A stretch of 64,000 nucleotides of DNA. Source: Bradyrhizobium diazoefficiens. Its GTDB lineage: Bacteria; Pseudomonadota; Alphaproteobacteria; Rhizobiales; Xanthobacteraceae. The notes under the pieces are model-generated. The model was not told the origin of the DNA. It made no database searches and saw nothing but the letters and a program-made list of their open reading frames with translations. Position 1 is the first letter of the stretch; every line of letters begins with the position of its first letter. A program made the position numbers and the translations under genes. Where the stretch lies: contig NZ_JAENXS010000001.1 of NCBI RefSeq assembly GCF_016612535.1, forward strand, positions 682,001-746,000. Direction: 5' to 3'. Positions 10,217-19,462 of the stretch are shown here, piece after piece.

Positions 10217-11845
10217 GTGGGCTCATACGTGCTGGCTGGTTTCGCACGCCAATTTACTTCGTTGTCGTTGTCCCATGCGGGCGTGAAGGCCGGATCCCGG
10301 GTCGGCCTCGCTTCCGTATTGTTGCTTGCGGCTGCCGGTTCGGTTCATAACGCCGCGGCGCTGAACGAAACCAAGACGCTCTCCTTCCACCACACCCATT
10401 CCGGCGAAGACCTCACCGTCACCTTCAAGCGCGACGGCCGCTATGACGAAGCCGCGCTGAAGACGCTCAACCACTTCCTGCGCGACTGGCGCACCCAGGA
10501 CGAGACGGTGATGGACCGTCACCTCTTCGACATCCTCTGGGAAGTCTATCGCGACGTCGACGGCAAGCAGCCGATCCAGATCATCTCCTCCTACCGCTCC
10601 CCGGCCACCAACGCCATGCTCCGCCGCCGCTCCGCACATACGGGCGTGGCGCGCTTCAGCCAGCACATGCTGGGCCATGCGATGGATTTCTACATTCCGG
10701 GCGTACCGCTGGAGCAAATCCGCTTCGCCGGCCTGCGGCTGCAACGTGGCGGCGTCGGCTTCTACCCGACCTCGGGCTCGCCCTTCGTGCATCTGGACAC
10801 CGGCAGCATCCGGCACTGGCCGCGCATGACGCATGACCAGCTCGCCCGCGTGTTCCCGGACGGTCGCACGGTCCATGTCCCGACCGATGGCGTGCCGCTG
10901 AAGGGATATGAGCTCGCCAAGGCAGACATCGAGCGCCGCGGCGATGGCGATGGCGCCGCGACCGTGGGTAAGCCGAGCTTCTTCGCTGCCCTGTTCAAGA
11001 GCAAGCAGGCCCCAGCGGCCAGCGCCGACGAGGATGACGAGGGGGCGCCTGCCGAGAAGCCAGCGGCGCCGACCCTTGTCGCAGCCGCTGCGAAGCCGGT
11101 CGATCCGGTACCAATGCCCCGTGCCAAGCCGTCGGTCGCCGCCACGATCCAGCTCGCCTCGGCCGACGCTCAGCTCGTCGCGCCAAAGCCCGCGCCCGTG
11201 GCTGACAAGCCGGCTGCCAGCAAGTCTTCTGACGGAAAGCCCGAAACCCCGGCCGACATCATCAACGCCCGTGGCTTCTGGGACGCCCCGGCCACGCCGC
11301 AGCAGGCGACACCGGCCCAGGTCGCAGCCCTGAGGGCGCGTCAGGCGCTCGCCGCTGCGACCGATCCGCGACCGACCGCGAGCGTATCCAACGCCGCCTA
11401 TCAGGCGCTGGCCTATGCGCCGGCTGCCGCTTCGCCAGTCGACCGCGCCAACGTCGTCGCTGCCTCTGCACCGATCCCGCGTGGCGTGCGTCCGGTGTCA
11501 GCGGCCCGCAACTCCGCGCCGGCCACCGAAATCAACACCGTCGTGGGCAAGAGCACCGACGGTATGATCGCGACCGCAACCCGGCTCTCCGCCGCCAAGA
11601 GCGAGAGTATCTGGCTCAAGATCGTGATGCTGTCACCGAGCGCGAGCCGCGCGATGTCGGTAACGCTGATGGGCGAGATCGACATGACCGCGATGCGCGC
11701 CTATTTCGTCAAGCCGCAGACCGTGGTTGTGATGGGCTTCGTCGACGATCCCATGCACGGCCTGTCCTGCGACAGTTTCTCGGGCAGCGCCACCGCGAAG
11801 CTCGAGACGACGTCGTTCGTCATGCGCACTGCCGCCTTGCGCTGA
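10217..11845 (+). CDS. DUF882 (YcbK/M15-like) cell-wall peptidase family protein
   Basis: Up to 542 residues. A hydrophobic export segment (LASVLLLAAAGSVHNAAA) ends near residue 47. Residues about 50-220 form the DUF882 domain, with the M15-type zinc motif SQHMLGHAMDFYIPG and the later ligand FVHLDTG, so D-Ala-type or muramyl peptide cleavage is plausible but unproven. About residues 235-450 are an Ala/Pro-rich linker, and a small C-terminal domain (about 460-542) is unrecognised. The start is uncertain: GTG at 10217, 10229 or 10283 are all in frame, and the last begins directly at a compact signal peptide. It follows another cell-wall enzyme. Confidence 0.85.
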   Translation: MGSYVLAGFARQFTSLSLSHAGVKAGSRVGLASVLLLAAAGSVHNAAALNETKTLSFHHTHSGEDLTVTFKRDGRYDEAALKTLNHFLRDWRTQDETVMDRHLFDILWEVYRDVDGKQPIQIISSYRSPATNAMLRRRSAHTGVARFSQHMLGHAMDFYIPGVPLEQIRFAGLRLQRGGVGFYPTSGSPFVHLDTGSIRHWPRMTHDQLARVFPDGRTVHVPTDGVPLKGYELAKADIERRGDGDGAATVGKPSFFAALFKSKQAPAASADEDDEGAPAEKPAAPTLVAAAAKPVDPVPMPRAKPSVAATIQLASADAQLVAPKPAPVADKPAASKSSDGKPETPADIINARGFWDAPATPQQATPAQVAALRARQALAAATDPRPTASVSNAAYQALAYAPAAASPVDRANVVAASAPIPRGVRPVSAARNSAPATEINTVVGKSTDGMIATATRLSAAKSESIWLKIVMLSPSASRAMSVTLMGEIDMTAMRAYFVKPQTVVVMGFVDDPMHGLSCDSFSGSATAKLETTSFVMRTAALR

Positions 11846-11855
11846 GGCTGATAGC

Positions 11856-12281
11856 CTACCGCGCCTTCTTGGTCCGCCGATCCAGATGGTACGTCAGCGC
11901 CAGCGACAGGCAGACCGATAGCTCCTGCTTCGGCAGCTTGCCCGCCACCGGCAGCAACAACGCCCTCGTCTGCCGATACTCGAACTGTTCGGGAAAGCGC
12001 TCGCGAAAAGTGTCCACCAGCGTCGTCTTGCAGTTGAACAGGACGGCGGCGTGCTCGGAGTCCTTGAGGCAGCCAAGCCGGATCGTGGAGCCGCTGCCGG
12101 TCTCATCAGTCAGATAGGCAGGCTCGCCCCATTTGAGCGTTTCGGTGAGCCGGCCGATATTGTCGTGCGCCGCAGCGATCGCGAAGATCAGGTCGCGCAC
12201 CTGGAGCAACCGCTTGCCGATCGGCGCCGGAAGCGCGCCGAAGGCACGGTTCACCTCACGCGGCAGCGGCGGCGCAATCAC
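11856..12281 (-). CDS. DUF1801 domain-containing protein
   Basis: 141 residues with the DUF1801 pattern: LTETLKWGEPAYL near residue 45 and a C-terminal LSLALTYHLDRR. The biochemical role is unknown; members are small cytoplasmic proteins. The start is GTG at 12281. It converges on the DUF882 gene with only 10 bp between stops. Confidence 0.8.
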   Translation of the reverse strand: MIAPPLPREVNRAFGALPAPIGKRLLQVRDLIFAIAAAHDNIGRLTETLKWGEPAYLTDETGSGSTIRLGCLKDSEHAAVLFNCKTTLVDTFRERFPEQFEYRQTRALLLPVAGKLPKQELSVCLSLALTYHLDRRTKKAR

Positions 12282-12354
12282 AGCGGTCTCCGTTCACAAA
12301 TGAAGTGCGACAGCCGCAATTTGTAGCCCGAGCGATGTCCGAGGCGCAAACGCC

Positions 12355-12627
12355 TCAGAGCATCCCCAGCGCCTGCATGTAGGTCTCGAGAATCGTCTCG
12401 GCCTCGGCGCGCTCGTTGGGATCCTGCTTGCGCATGCGCACGATGGTCCGCAGCGCCTTGACGTCGTAGCCGTTGCCCTTGCTCTCGGCGTAGACGTCGC
12501 GAATGTCGTCGGAGATCGCCTTCTTCTCTTCCTCCAGCCGCTCAATGCGCTCGATGATGGATTTGAGCTGGTCCTTGGCAAATTTCGTCGCGGGCTCGTC
12601 GTCGCGGACGGCGGCGGTGGTGGCCAT
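12355..12627 (-). CDS. gapR: DUF2312 protein, GapR-like nucleoid-associated protein
   Basis: 90 residues, mostly helical: [19 protein letters not shown] then [20 protein letters not shown]. This is the DUF2312 signature. In Caulobacter the family member GapR binds overtwisted AT-rich DNA and helps chromosome replication and segregation; that role is carried over by homology. I chose the ATG at 12627; an upstream in-frame ATG at 12678 would add 17 residues that do not look conserved. Confidence 0.88.
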   Translation of the reverse strand: MATTAAVRDDEPATKFAKDQLKSIIERIERLEEEKKAISDDIRDVYAESKGNGYDVKALRTIVRMRKQDPNERAEAETILETYMQALGML

Positions 12628-12814
12628 CTTGGTACTCCAAATGGAACTGGCAAAACGAGGTGACGCCGGCATCCTCACCGCGCGTGCTGCGAGAACCCTT
12701 AGGGTTGCCGCCGACTGCGTTCAAGCAAGCATCGCGCTCGTCCACAGCGCGCCCACACCTTCCTGCAGGGAGCAAAGAAAGCTGTTGTGTGGTGCGACTC
12801 AGGGCTCGCCCCAC

Positions 12815-13117
12815 TCAATGCCCGGGATGAACCTTCTTCATCGCCTCGAGCTGCTCGGGCGTGGCCGCGTCCTGGTGCTTCGATTTCCAGGTCTCGTAGG
12901 GCATGCCGTAGACGACCTCCCGGCTCTCGTCCTTGCTGAGAGCAACGCCTTGGGCGTCGGCGGCGTCCTTGAGCCAGTTGGACAGGCAGTTGCGGCAGAA
13001 GCCCGCCAGATTCATCAGATCGATGTTCTGGACGTCGGTCCGCGTCTTCAGATGATCGATCAGGCGCCGGAAAGCGGTCGCCTCGAGCTCCGTTCTGGTT
13101 TTGTCGTCAATTGCCAT
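12815..13117 (-). CDS. DUF1244 domain-containing protein
   Basis: 100-residue cytoplasmic protein of unknown function. The signature is the pair of cysteines in LAGFCRNCLSNWL followed by VYGMPYETWKSKHQ. The cysteine pair could bind a metal, which is inference. It lies next to DUF1036 and pyk, an order kept in many Hyphomicrobiales. Confidence 0.88.
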   Translation of the reverse strand: MAIDDKTRTELEATAFRRLIDHLKTRTDVQNIDLMNLAGFCRNCLSNWLKDAADAQGVALSKDESREVVYGMPYETWKSKHQDAATPEQLEAMKKVHPGH

Positions 13118-13278
13118 GGCTGGATCCCTCGGTTCTGATGGGTCACCCTTACGAGATCAGGTAAACCCTGTCACAGATTTTGCCATATCGCGGCGCAAAC
13201 GGACCCGAGGCCGGCCCGGACCGGTTCCGCTGGCCCCCTACGCCAAATCGTCAATGATCTGATATAGCTTCCGCGACA

Positions 13279-13878
13279 ATGATCGCCGAATCTCCCCGCT
13301 CCCCCCTTCGCCTGCTCGCCCGGTTGGTCCCGGTGCTGGTGGTTGCTTTGCTATGCCTCTGGACCAGCCCGGCTTCCGCCGATTTCCGGCTGTGCAACAA
13401 CACCTCGAGCCGGGTCGGCATTGCGCTCGGGTACAAGGATGCCGATGGCTGGACCACCGAGGGCTGGTGGAACATCTCCTCCCGCTCCTGCGAGACCCTG
13501 CTGCGGGGTACGCTGGTCGCCCGCTATTATTACATCTACGGAATCGACTATGACCGCGGCGGTGAATGGTCCGGCCAGGCCTTCATGTGCTCACGCGACA
13601 AGGAATTCACCATCCGCGGCACCGAGGATTGCCTGGCGCGCGGCTACGACCGGACCGGCTATTTCGAGGTCGATACCGGCGAGCAGCGAGCCTGGACGGT
13701 GCAGCTCACCGACGCCAACGAGTTGCCGACGCAGCCGCGTGTCCCCGGCATGCCCGGCCCTGTGGGCCCGGGTGGCGGCGTTCCGGGTTTGCCCAACAGC
13801 CCGCCGGGTGCTACGCCCCCGGGCTCGTCCGGCCTGCCACCGGCCGCAGCTCCCCCCTCGCCTGGGAATAAGCCATGA
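13279..13878 (+). CDS. DUF1036 domain-containing exported protein
   Basis: 199 residues. A signal peptide of about 35 residues ends at SPASA, followed by the DUF1036 domain with conserved FRLCNNTSSRVGIALGYK and EGWWNISSRSC. The last 55 residues are Pro/Gly-rich and look disordered. Its stop overlaps the pyruvate kinase start (ATGA at 13875), so the two are translationally coupled. Function unknown. Confidence 0.88.
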   Translation: MIAESPRSPLRLLARLVPVLVVALLCLWTSPASADFRLCNNTSSRVGIALGYKDADGWTTEGWWNISSRSCETLLRGTLVARYYYIYGIDYDRGGEWSGQAFMCSRDKEFTIRGTEDCLARGYDRTGYFEVDTGEQRAWTVQLTDANELPTQPRVPGMPGPVGPGGGVPGLPNSPPGATPPGSSGLPPAAAPPSPGNKP

Positions 13879-15311
13879 GGCGTCTTCGCCGTATCAAGAT
13901 TCTCGCGACTCTGGGACCCGCCTCTTCAGACCTCGCGATGATCCGCCGCCTGTTCGAGGCCGGCGCCGACCTGTTCCGCATCAATATGAGCCATACCCCG
14001 CATGACAAAATGCGGGAGCTGGTGGCAACCATCCGCAACGTCGAATCGAGCTACGGCCGCCCGATCGGCATCCTGGTCGACCTGCAGGGCCCGAAGCTCC
14101 GGCTCGGCGCCTTCGCCGAAGGCGCGGTCCAGCTCCAGAACGGCCAGACTTTCACGCTGGATTCCGACAAGACACCGGGCGACGCCACTCGCGTCCAGCT
14201 CCCGCATCCGGAGATCCTGGCTGCGCTACGCCCCGGCCATGCGCTGCTGCTCGACGACGGCAAGGTGCGGCTGATCGCGGAGGAGACCACGAAAGAGCAC
14301 GCCGTGACCCGCGTCGTGGTCGGCGGCCGGATGTCCGACCGCAAGGGCGTCAGCCTGCCCGACACCGACCTCGCGGTCTCGGCAATGACGCCGAAGGACC
14401 GCGCCGACCTCGAGGCCGCTTTGGTCACCGGCGTCGACTGGATCGCGCTGTCTTTCGTGCAGCGCGCCGACGACGTCATCGAGGCCAAGAAGATGATCCG
14501 CGGCCGGGCTGCCGTCATGGCCAAGATCGAGAAGCCGCAGGCGATCGACCGCCTCGCCGACATCATCGAGGCCTCTGACGCGCTGATGGTGGCGCGCGGC
14601 GACCTCGGCGTCGAGCTGCCGCTGGAGCGCGTGCCGAGCCTCCAGAAGCAAATGACTCGCATGGCGCGCCGCGCCGGCAAGCCGGTGGTGATCGCGACGC
14701 AAATGCTGGAATCGATGATCCAGTCACCGGTGCCGACCCGCGCCGAAGTCTCCGACGTCGCCACCGCGGTCTATGAGGGCGCCGACGCCATCATGCTGTC
14801 GGCGGAATCGGCGGCCGGCAAATTCCCGGTCGAGGCGGTCTCGACCATGAACCGCATCGGCGAGGAGGTCGAGCGCGACCCGATCTATCGCTCGGTGATC
14901 ACCGCACAGCGCCCCGCGCCGGAATCCACCGCTGGCGATGCCATCGCGGACGCTGCGCGGCAGATCGCCGAGACGCTCGACCTGCCCGCCTTGATCTGCT
15001 GGACCAGCTCCGGCTCGACCGCCGTGCGCGTGGCGCGTGAGCGGCCGAAGCCGCCGATCGTGGCGATCACGCCGAACATCACCGCCGGACGCCGGCTCGC
15101 GGTGGTCTGGGGCGTGCATTGCGTGGTGGCGGAAGATGCGCGCGACCAGGACGACATGGTGAGCCGCGCCGGCCAGATCGCGTTCCGGGATGGCTTCGTC
15201 CGTGCCGGCCAGCGCGTGCTGATCGTCGCCGGTGTGCCGCTCGGCATTCCCGGCACCACCAACATGGTGCGCATCGCCTCCGTCGGCCCCGAGGGCAACG
15301 CGGATATCTAG
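13875..15311 (+). CDS. pyk: Pyruvate kinase
   Basis: 478 residues, normal family length. Converts phosphoenolpyruvate and ADP to pyruvate and ATP in lower glycolysis. Visible motifs are KILATLGPASSD at the N-terminus, FRINMSH, the active-site lysine region AKIEKPQAIDR near residue 220, ARGDLGVELPLERVP, and the MLESM helix. The C-terminal allosteric domain (from about 345) is present. It is co-translated with the DUF1036 gene through a 4-bp overlap. Confidence 0.97.
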   Translation: MRRLRRIKILATLGPASSDLAMIRRLFEAGADLFRINMSHTPHDKMRELVATIRNVESSYGRPIGILVDLQGPKLRLGAFAEGAVQLQNGQTFTLDSDKTPGDATRVQLPHPEILAALRPGHALLLDDGKVRLIAEETTKEHAVTRVVVGGRMSDRKGVSLPDTDLAVSAMTPKDRADLEAALVTGVDWIALSFVQRADDVIEAKKMIRGRAAVMAKIEKPQAIDRLADIIEASDALMVARGDLGVELPLERVPSLQKQMTRMARRAGKPVVIATQMLESMIQSPVPTRAEVSDVATAVYEGADAIMLSAESAAGKFPVEAVSTMNRIGEEVERDPIYRSVITAQRPAPESTAGDAIADAARQIAETLDLPALICWTSSGSTAVRVARERPKPPIVAITPNITAGRRLAVVWGVHCVVAEDARDQDDMVSRAGQIAFRDGFVRAGQRVLIVAGVPLGIPGTTNMVRIASVGPEGNADI

Positions 15312-15458
15312 ACTTTCGCCGTTCCGGCGATCGTCCGACAAAAGTCGAAAACAACCCCATGCACAGTAGCCGTCAAGTGACGGCATGATGGCTTGCGGAT
15401 TGGGCGAAACCATTGACCCGTCGGGCCAATCAGCGCGCGGCGCGCATTAGGCTCGAGC

Positions 15459-16139
15459 TCAGGCCCCGACCAGCGCTTTCGCGGTCGGCAGCAGCGTCTG
15501 CTGCACCACCAGGCCGCGGGCGCGGGCGTCCATGACGCCGACGGCACGCAGCGCCAGCAGGGTCACGGTCTGCACCGCGTCGCGCATCTTGACGGGATCG
15601 TCGAGATTGTCGGGCGCGAGCGGACCGACGAGGGACTCATGTAGCGCGCCCAGCAGCGCGGTCGCGGCCAAAGCCGTGTCCTGCGCCGGCAGATGACCGG
15701 CGCGCACGGCGGCGTCGATCCGCCCGGCCATCTCGCCCGCGATCTCGCGCCGGCTGGCCAGGCGCGAAGCGCTGACATCGACATCGACCGGCTCGGCCAG
15801 GATGCCCCAGGCGAGCCTGCGCTGCGACAGGGTGTGGACGGCAACCGTGGTCACCGCGGCCGCCAGCGCCGAGGACGGTCCGGGCGCGGCATCGGCCGCG
15901 CGGCGGATCGCCGCGAGCTCGTCGCGGGACACCTCGGAAATCAATTCGGAAATCAGCTCGGCCTTGGACGGGAAGTAGCGATAGACGGTGCCCGCCGCCA
16001 CATTGGCCCGGACCGCGACCGGCGCGATCTGCACTGCCGCCATGCCGCCTTCGGCCGCGGCTTCCCTTGCCGCCGCCAGGATGGCGCTGCGCCGAGCCGC
16101 GAGGCGCTTCACCACTTGATGCGTTCGCCGATAAACCAT
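15459..16139 (-). CDS. TetR/AcrR family regulator
   Basis: 226 residues with an N-terminal helix-turn-helix (about 15-60; VAAGTVYRYFPSKAELISEL) and a variable helical ligand domain. Target unknown. I chose the ATG at 16139. It is divergent from the PAP2-type gene, and a 6-bp-arm palindrome at 16260-16275 lies between them, so autoregulation or control of that gene is possible. Confidence 0.9.
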   Translation of the reverse strand: MVYRRTHQVVKRLAARRSAILAAAREAAAEGGMAAVQIAPVAVRANVAAGTVYRYFPSKAELISELISEVSRDELAAIRRAADAAPGPSSALAAAVTTVAVHTLSQRRLAWGILAEPVDVDVSASRLASRREIAGEMAGRIDAAVRAGHLPAQDTALAATALLGALHESLVGPLAPDNLDDPVKMRDAVQTVTLLALRAVGVMDARARGLVVQQTLLPTAKALVGA

Positions 16140-16259
16140 GGCGCGCTTCCCATCCCACACGCCGCCCGCACGCCGCGGCCGAACGCTTCGTCACCGAACT
16201 GCTGCAAATCGCCCCGCAAGGACTGAACAACTATTCAGGGGGGATGACAAGAAGCAAAT

Positions 16260-16275
16260 GTGTGAACCGTCACAC
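16260..16275. promoter_or_regulatory. Candidate TetR-type operator
   Basis: Inverted repeat GTGTGA-ACCG-TCACAC (perfect 6-bp arms) in the gap between the divergent TetR and PAP2 genes. Arm size and spacing suit a TetR dimer. Support is symmetry and position only. Confidence 0.3.
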
Positions 16276-16398
16276 TCGCGAGGCTGGGCTGCAGACCGTT
16301 CAAATTGCAGCGAATCAATTGGTAAACGGCTGACCACGATTCTTACCGCGGTCTTAAAGCGCCTCCGCGAAGGTGGCTGCGATCCAACGCGGTGCAGC

Positions 16399-17382
16399 AT
16401 GGTCGACACGGAAACCAAAACTGCCTGGCAGCTTTTCCATTTGAACTGGCTTCCCATCGCAGCCATGGGCAGCCTGCTGGCGCTTGGCCTCTCCGTCACC
16501 GGGCTCAGGCTCGAGCCGGTCGCCTACGGCATTACGCTTGCGATCGCGGCCTCCTTCGTCGCCATCGCCTATTGTCACCGCATCGTCAAAGGCGATCGCG
16601 CCGATCCGAAACTGATCTTCTCTCTCGGCACGATTGGCCAGGTCATCATCACCTGCGCCATCGTCGGCCCGCTCAGCTACGTTGCCGGCAAGATGGGCTG
16701 GCCGCTCCAGGATCAGGCGCTGCTCGCGATCGATCGCGCGCTCGGCCTCGATCCCGAACCAATCGCAAGCTTCGTCAACGATCATCCCTGGCTCTCGGAC
16801 GTCCTCTCCCGCGGCTACGGACTGATCAAATGGCCGCTGCTCGGCATCCCCGTCGTGCTGACGTTGACCGCGCGTTACGTGCGGCTGCAATTGTTCATGC
16901 TCGCGATGAGCCTCGCGCTCGCGATCACCATCGCGATCTCGGCGCTGGTGCCGGCCATCGGCACCTATTACGGGCTGCAATTGCCGGCGGCCCATTTCCC
17001 CGAAATCAATACCGCAGTCTACGCCGGACAGTTGCGCGACATCCTGGCGCTGCGCGACGGCAGCCTGCACGAGCTCAAGCTGTTCATGCTTTCCGGCATC
17101 GTCTCGTTTCCGAGCTTCCACGCCGCGTCCGCCGTGCTCTACATGTGGGCGCTGTGGCCGGTGCGCGGCATCGGCGGCATCGTGGCTGCACTCAGTCTTT
17201 TGATGATCGCGGCAACGCCGGTGATCGGCGCGCATTACATCGTCGACGTCGCCGGCGGCATCGCGCTCGCTGTAGCCTCGATCTGGGCCGCGAAGGCTTA
17301 TCTGGAATGGATGGGCCGCGCTTCGCAGGTCTCCGCAGCGCCCGCTACGTCAGCGGTCTGGCAGCCCAGCCTCGCCGAATAG
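16399..17382 (+). CDS. PAP2 superfamily membrane phosphatase/phosphotransferase
   Basis: 327 residues, about six membrane helices. PAP2 motifs are SFPSFHAA (near residue 240) and GAHYIVDVAGG (near 278), the pair carrying the catalytic histidines in the Aur1/inositolphosphotransferase-like branch. Likely acts on a lipid phosphate or transfers a phospho-head group in the inner membrane; the substrate is unknown. The frame is open much further upstream (to 16138), but the composition there is not protein-like and it would overlap the divergent TetR gene, so I take the ATG at 16399. Confidence 0.85.
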   Translation: MVDTETKTAWQLFHLNWLPIAAMGSLLALGLSVTGLRLEPVAYGITLAIAASFVAIAYCHRIVKGDRADPKLIFSLGTIGQVIITCAIVGPLSYVAGKMGWPLQDQALLAIDRALGLDPEPIASFVNDHPWLSDVLSRGYGLIKWPLLGIPVVLTLTARYVRLQLFMLAMSLALAITIAISALVPAIGTYYGLQLPAAHFPEINTAVYAGQLRDILALRDGSLHELKLFMLSGIVSFPSFHAASAVLYMWALWPVRGIGGIVAALSLLMIAATPVIGAHYIVDVAGGIALAVASIWAAKAYLEWMGRASQVSAAPATSAVWQPSLAE

Positions 17383-17507
17383 CGAGCGCGAAAGGCTGCG
17401 GGTCTCGCCACGATCAATCACGTCTTCAGCTACCGCCGTGCCCGCCATCTACTGCGTGGTCGTGACGGTGGCACGCACCGCTTTGCCCGCGCTTCGAGCT
17501 ATCCAAT

Positions 17508-18893
17508 TCAATGCTGGATCTGCGCTAGCTGGACACTCAGCGCGGCACCTCTGAAAGGACGATCTTCAATACCGCCTTGCCCGTGACCGATCGCCCAGTG
17601 CCGGGGCCATGACAGCTCTTCCACCCCGCGCGCCGTCGCAGAGCTCAAAGACGACCAACGGGAATCGTCGTGGTGACGATACAGGAGACCGCCGGGTCCC
17701 ATATCCGGATATATCCTGACGTGGATATCGAAGGGGACACCTGCGGCAAGATCAGGTCCGCGCCAATACGCCGGACTGCGCCCGGGATCGCGACCGACGA
17801 TCATTGTCAGGGTTTGCGCAGGACCGCGAAGTCCAAGCCAGAATGGCGCGATTGAACCGGGCTCGAAAGCCGTAAAGAGCGTCTGCGCCGGTGCCGCATC
17901 GATCGTCGCGCCCTGCCCTGTCAATCTCAGCTCGATGCTGCGCCCGGACCGCAAGGGTCCACTGAAAAGCGCCTTCGCTTCTCCGAGCGGCAGTTGCGCC
18001 CACTGGCCCGAAACGGGATCAGGCATCGGCCATTCCAGCCTCTCCCTGATGACACCATCGGTATCGAGCACTTGATAGCGCAGGCCACGCGCGTCGAGCG
18101 CCGCCTGAACACAATGGAGGTACTCGACACCTTCCGGCATTCTGTGCGCCGTTCCCGCACCTGCGGTACAGATCTGCAGGACGCCCCGGTGCGCCTGCAC
18201 ATCGAAGGCAAGGATGTGGCTGCACACATAAGCCAGCACGTTTCCGTTCACCAGGATATTCCAGAACGGCCGGGCATATTCGTGACCGATCTCGCGTTGA
18301 TATGCGCCGGAAAAGCCGTTGACGGGGAATACCGGGTGATGGCCGATGACGAGCTTGTGTCGGGCGTCGCCATGTCCTTTCAGCGTCGCTTCGAGCCATT
18401 CGATCTCGACATGTCCCTCGCCCCCGAGACCGCTCCAGAGCGTATTGACGAACACCATCAGAAGATCGCCGCGCCGCACGAAGTATGAGAGGCCGGTTTG
18501 CCCGGACGGTCCGTTGTCCGGCAGACCGAGAACGGTCCGAAACACCATCTCGCTCATCACGTCGTAGGTCGTGTGGTTGCCGGTCGTGTGCCACATGGGA
18601 ATGGCCGCGCGGTCGAGCCATGCCATTTCCGTTTCCAGCCAATATCGCCACTGCGCGCGGAGAGCATCGGCATCCGGCGTCAGACCGATGATTTCATCCC
18701 CCGGGAAGAGAATGAACTCGGGCTGCGGTCGCAGGCGTTGCACGACGGCGTTGACCGAAGCGAAGGTCTCCTCGTGCAATGCGCCAGGCACGCCCGAGCA
18801 GGAGTCACCATACAGGAGAAATTGGTGGCCCTCGCCGCGCGACAAAAGCGCGGGGATGGAATTTTTCACGGGATCGATGACCTTCCATTGCAA
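17508..18893 (-). CDS. Metallophosphoesterase family protein
   Basis: 461 residues. The calcineurin-like phosphoesterase metal motifs appear in order: YGDS (near 28), FPGDEI (near 63), GNHTTYD (near 105) and GHHPVF (near 185). Residues about 280-461 form a second, beta-rich domain of unknown role. No signal peptide is seen, so a cytoplasmic location is likely unless the start is misplaced. The ATG at 18893 has no clear ribosome site. It converges with the PAP2 gene, and two phosphatase-like genes side by side may share a pathway, which is inference. Confidence 0.85.
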   Translation of the reverse strand: MQWKVIDPVKNSIPALLSRGEGHQFLLYGDSCSGVPGALHEETFASVNAVVQRLRPQPEFILFPGDEIIGLTPDADALRAQWRYWLETEMAWLDRAAIPMWHTTGNHTTYDVMSEMVFRTVLGLPDNGPSGQTGLSYFVRRGDLLMVFVNTLWSGLGGEGHVEIEWLEATLKGHGDARHKLVIGHHPVFPVNGFSGAYQREIGHEYARPFWNILVNGNVLAYVCSHILAFDVQAHRGVLQICTAGAGTAHRMPEGVEYLHCVQAALDARGLRYQVLDTDGVIRERLEWPMPDPVSGQWAQLPLGEAKALFSGPLRSGRSIELRLTGQGATIDAAPAQTLFTAFEPGSIAPFWLGLRGPAQTLTMIVGRDPGRSPAYWRGPDLAAGVPFDIHVRIYPDMGPGGLLYRHHDDSRWSSLSSATARGVEELSWPRHWAIGHGQGGIEDRPFRGAALSVQLAQIQH

Positions 18894-18968
18894 GCACCCG
18901 ATCGGAGAATGGCAATTTCCGGAAAGGGGGGCAACGAGCTAGATTGAGATGATGCCGTGGGCCAAAAG

Positions 18969-18998
18969 AAAGAGCCCCGTCCGAGGACGGGGCTCTTT
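18969..18998 (-). terminator. Rho-independent terminator of the Flp pilin gene
   Basis: Perfect 13-bp stem (AAAGAGCCCCGTC / GACGGGGCTCTTT) with a 4-base loop, 21 bp beyond the pilin stop. On the minus strand it is followed by TTCTTTTGG. A strong terminator fits a short, highly expressed gene. Confidence 0.85.
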
Positions 18999-19019
18999 GA
19001 ATTCAGGCTTCGTCAGCTC

Positions 19020-19184
19020 TTACTTGAGGCTGGACGAGATCGAGCCGAACTTGGTGTTCAGCGTGCTGCCGAGATTGTTGACGACGGTGATGATCGCCAG
19101 CGCGATGCCGGCTGCGATCAGGCCGTATTCGATGGCGGTGGCGCCGGATTCGTCCTTCACGAAACGCGAAACGAGGTTCTTCAT
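19020..19184 (-). CDS. flp: Flp family type IVb pilin
   Basis: 54 residues: basic leader MKNLVSRFVKDESG, then ATAIEYGLIAAGIALAIITVV, the Flp prepilin cleavage region (Gly-Ala with Glu at +5) and hydrophobic helix. Flp subunits form thin adhesive pili built by the Tad secretion machinery, which is not in this window. The ATG at 19184 is preceded by TTTGGAGCA, a good ribosome site. Its own strong terminator follows, so it is monocistronic. Confidence 0.93.
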   Translation of the reverse strand: MKNLVSRFVKDESGATAIEYGLIAAGIALAIITVVNNLGSTLNTKFGSISSSLK

Positions 19185-19462
19185 AGACTGCTCCAAAGGA
19201 TACACGTGGCTTCAACTGGTCTGGTCTTTTCGGCTTCCCAGCGCCGCCCGACCATGGAACCGAACGTAAGGGCAAAGAATTTCGCCACAGTTAATTCGAC
19301 TGCGGAAACACGGAACGGATTGCATGTAGTCGCCGATGGTAAACCGAAATCTAAAACAATCGGTTAAATTGCACGGACACACGGCGATTTACTGGAAGTT
19401 ATGACCGCCATGGTCCAATGCCGCCCGCTCGGCCAACACACCTAAGAACAAGACGAGGCGGC

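Noticed and set aside
15369..15384. Small hairpin GCCGTCA-AG-TGACGGC between pyk and the TetR gene as a terminator
   Set aside because: A 2-base loop and no T-run on either side; too weak to list as a terminator.
16138..16398. Upstream in-frame extension of the PAP2-type protein
   Set aside because: 87 extra residues are Arg/Ser/Thr-rich, overlap the divergent TetR start and have no ribosome site; the conserved membrane protein starts at 16399.
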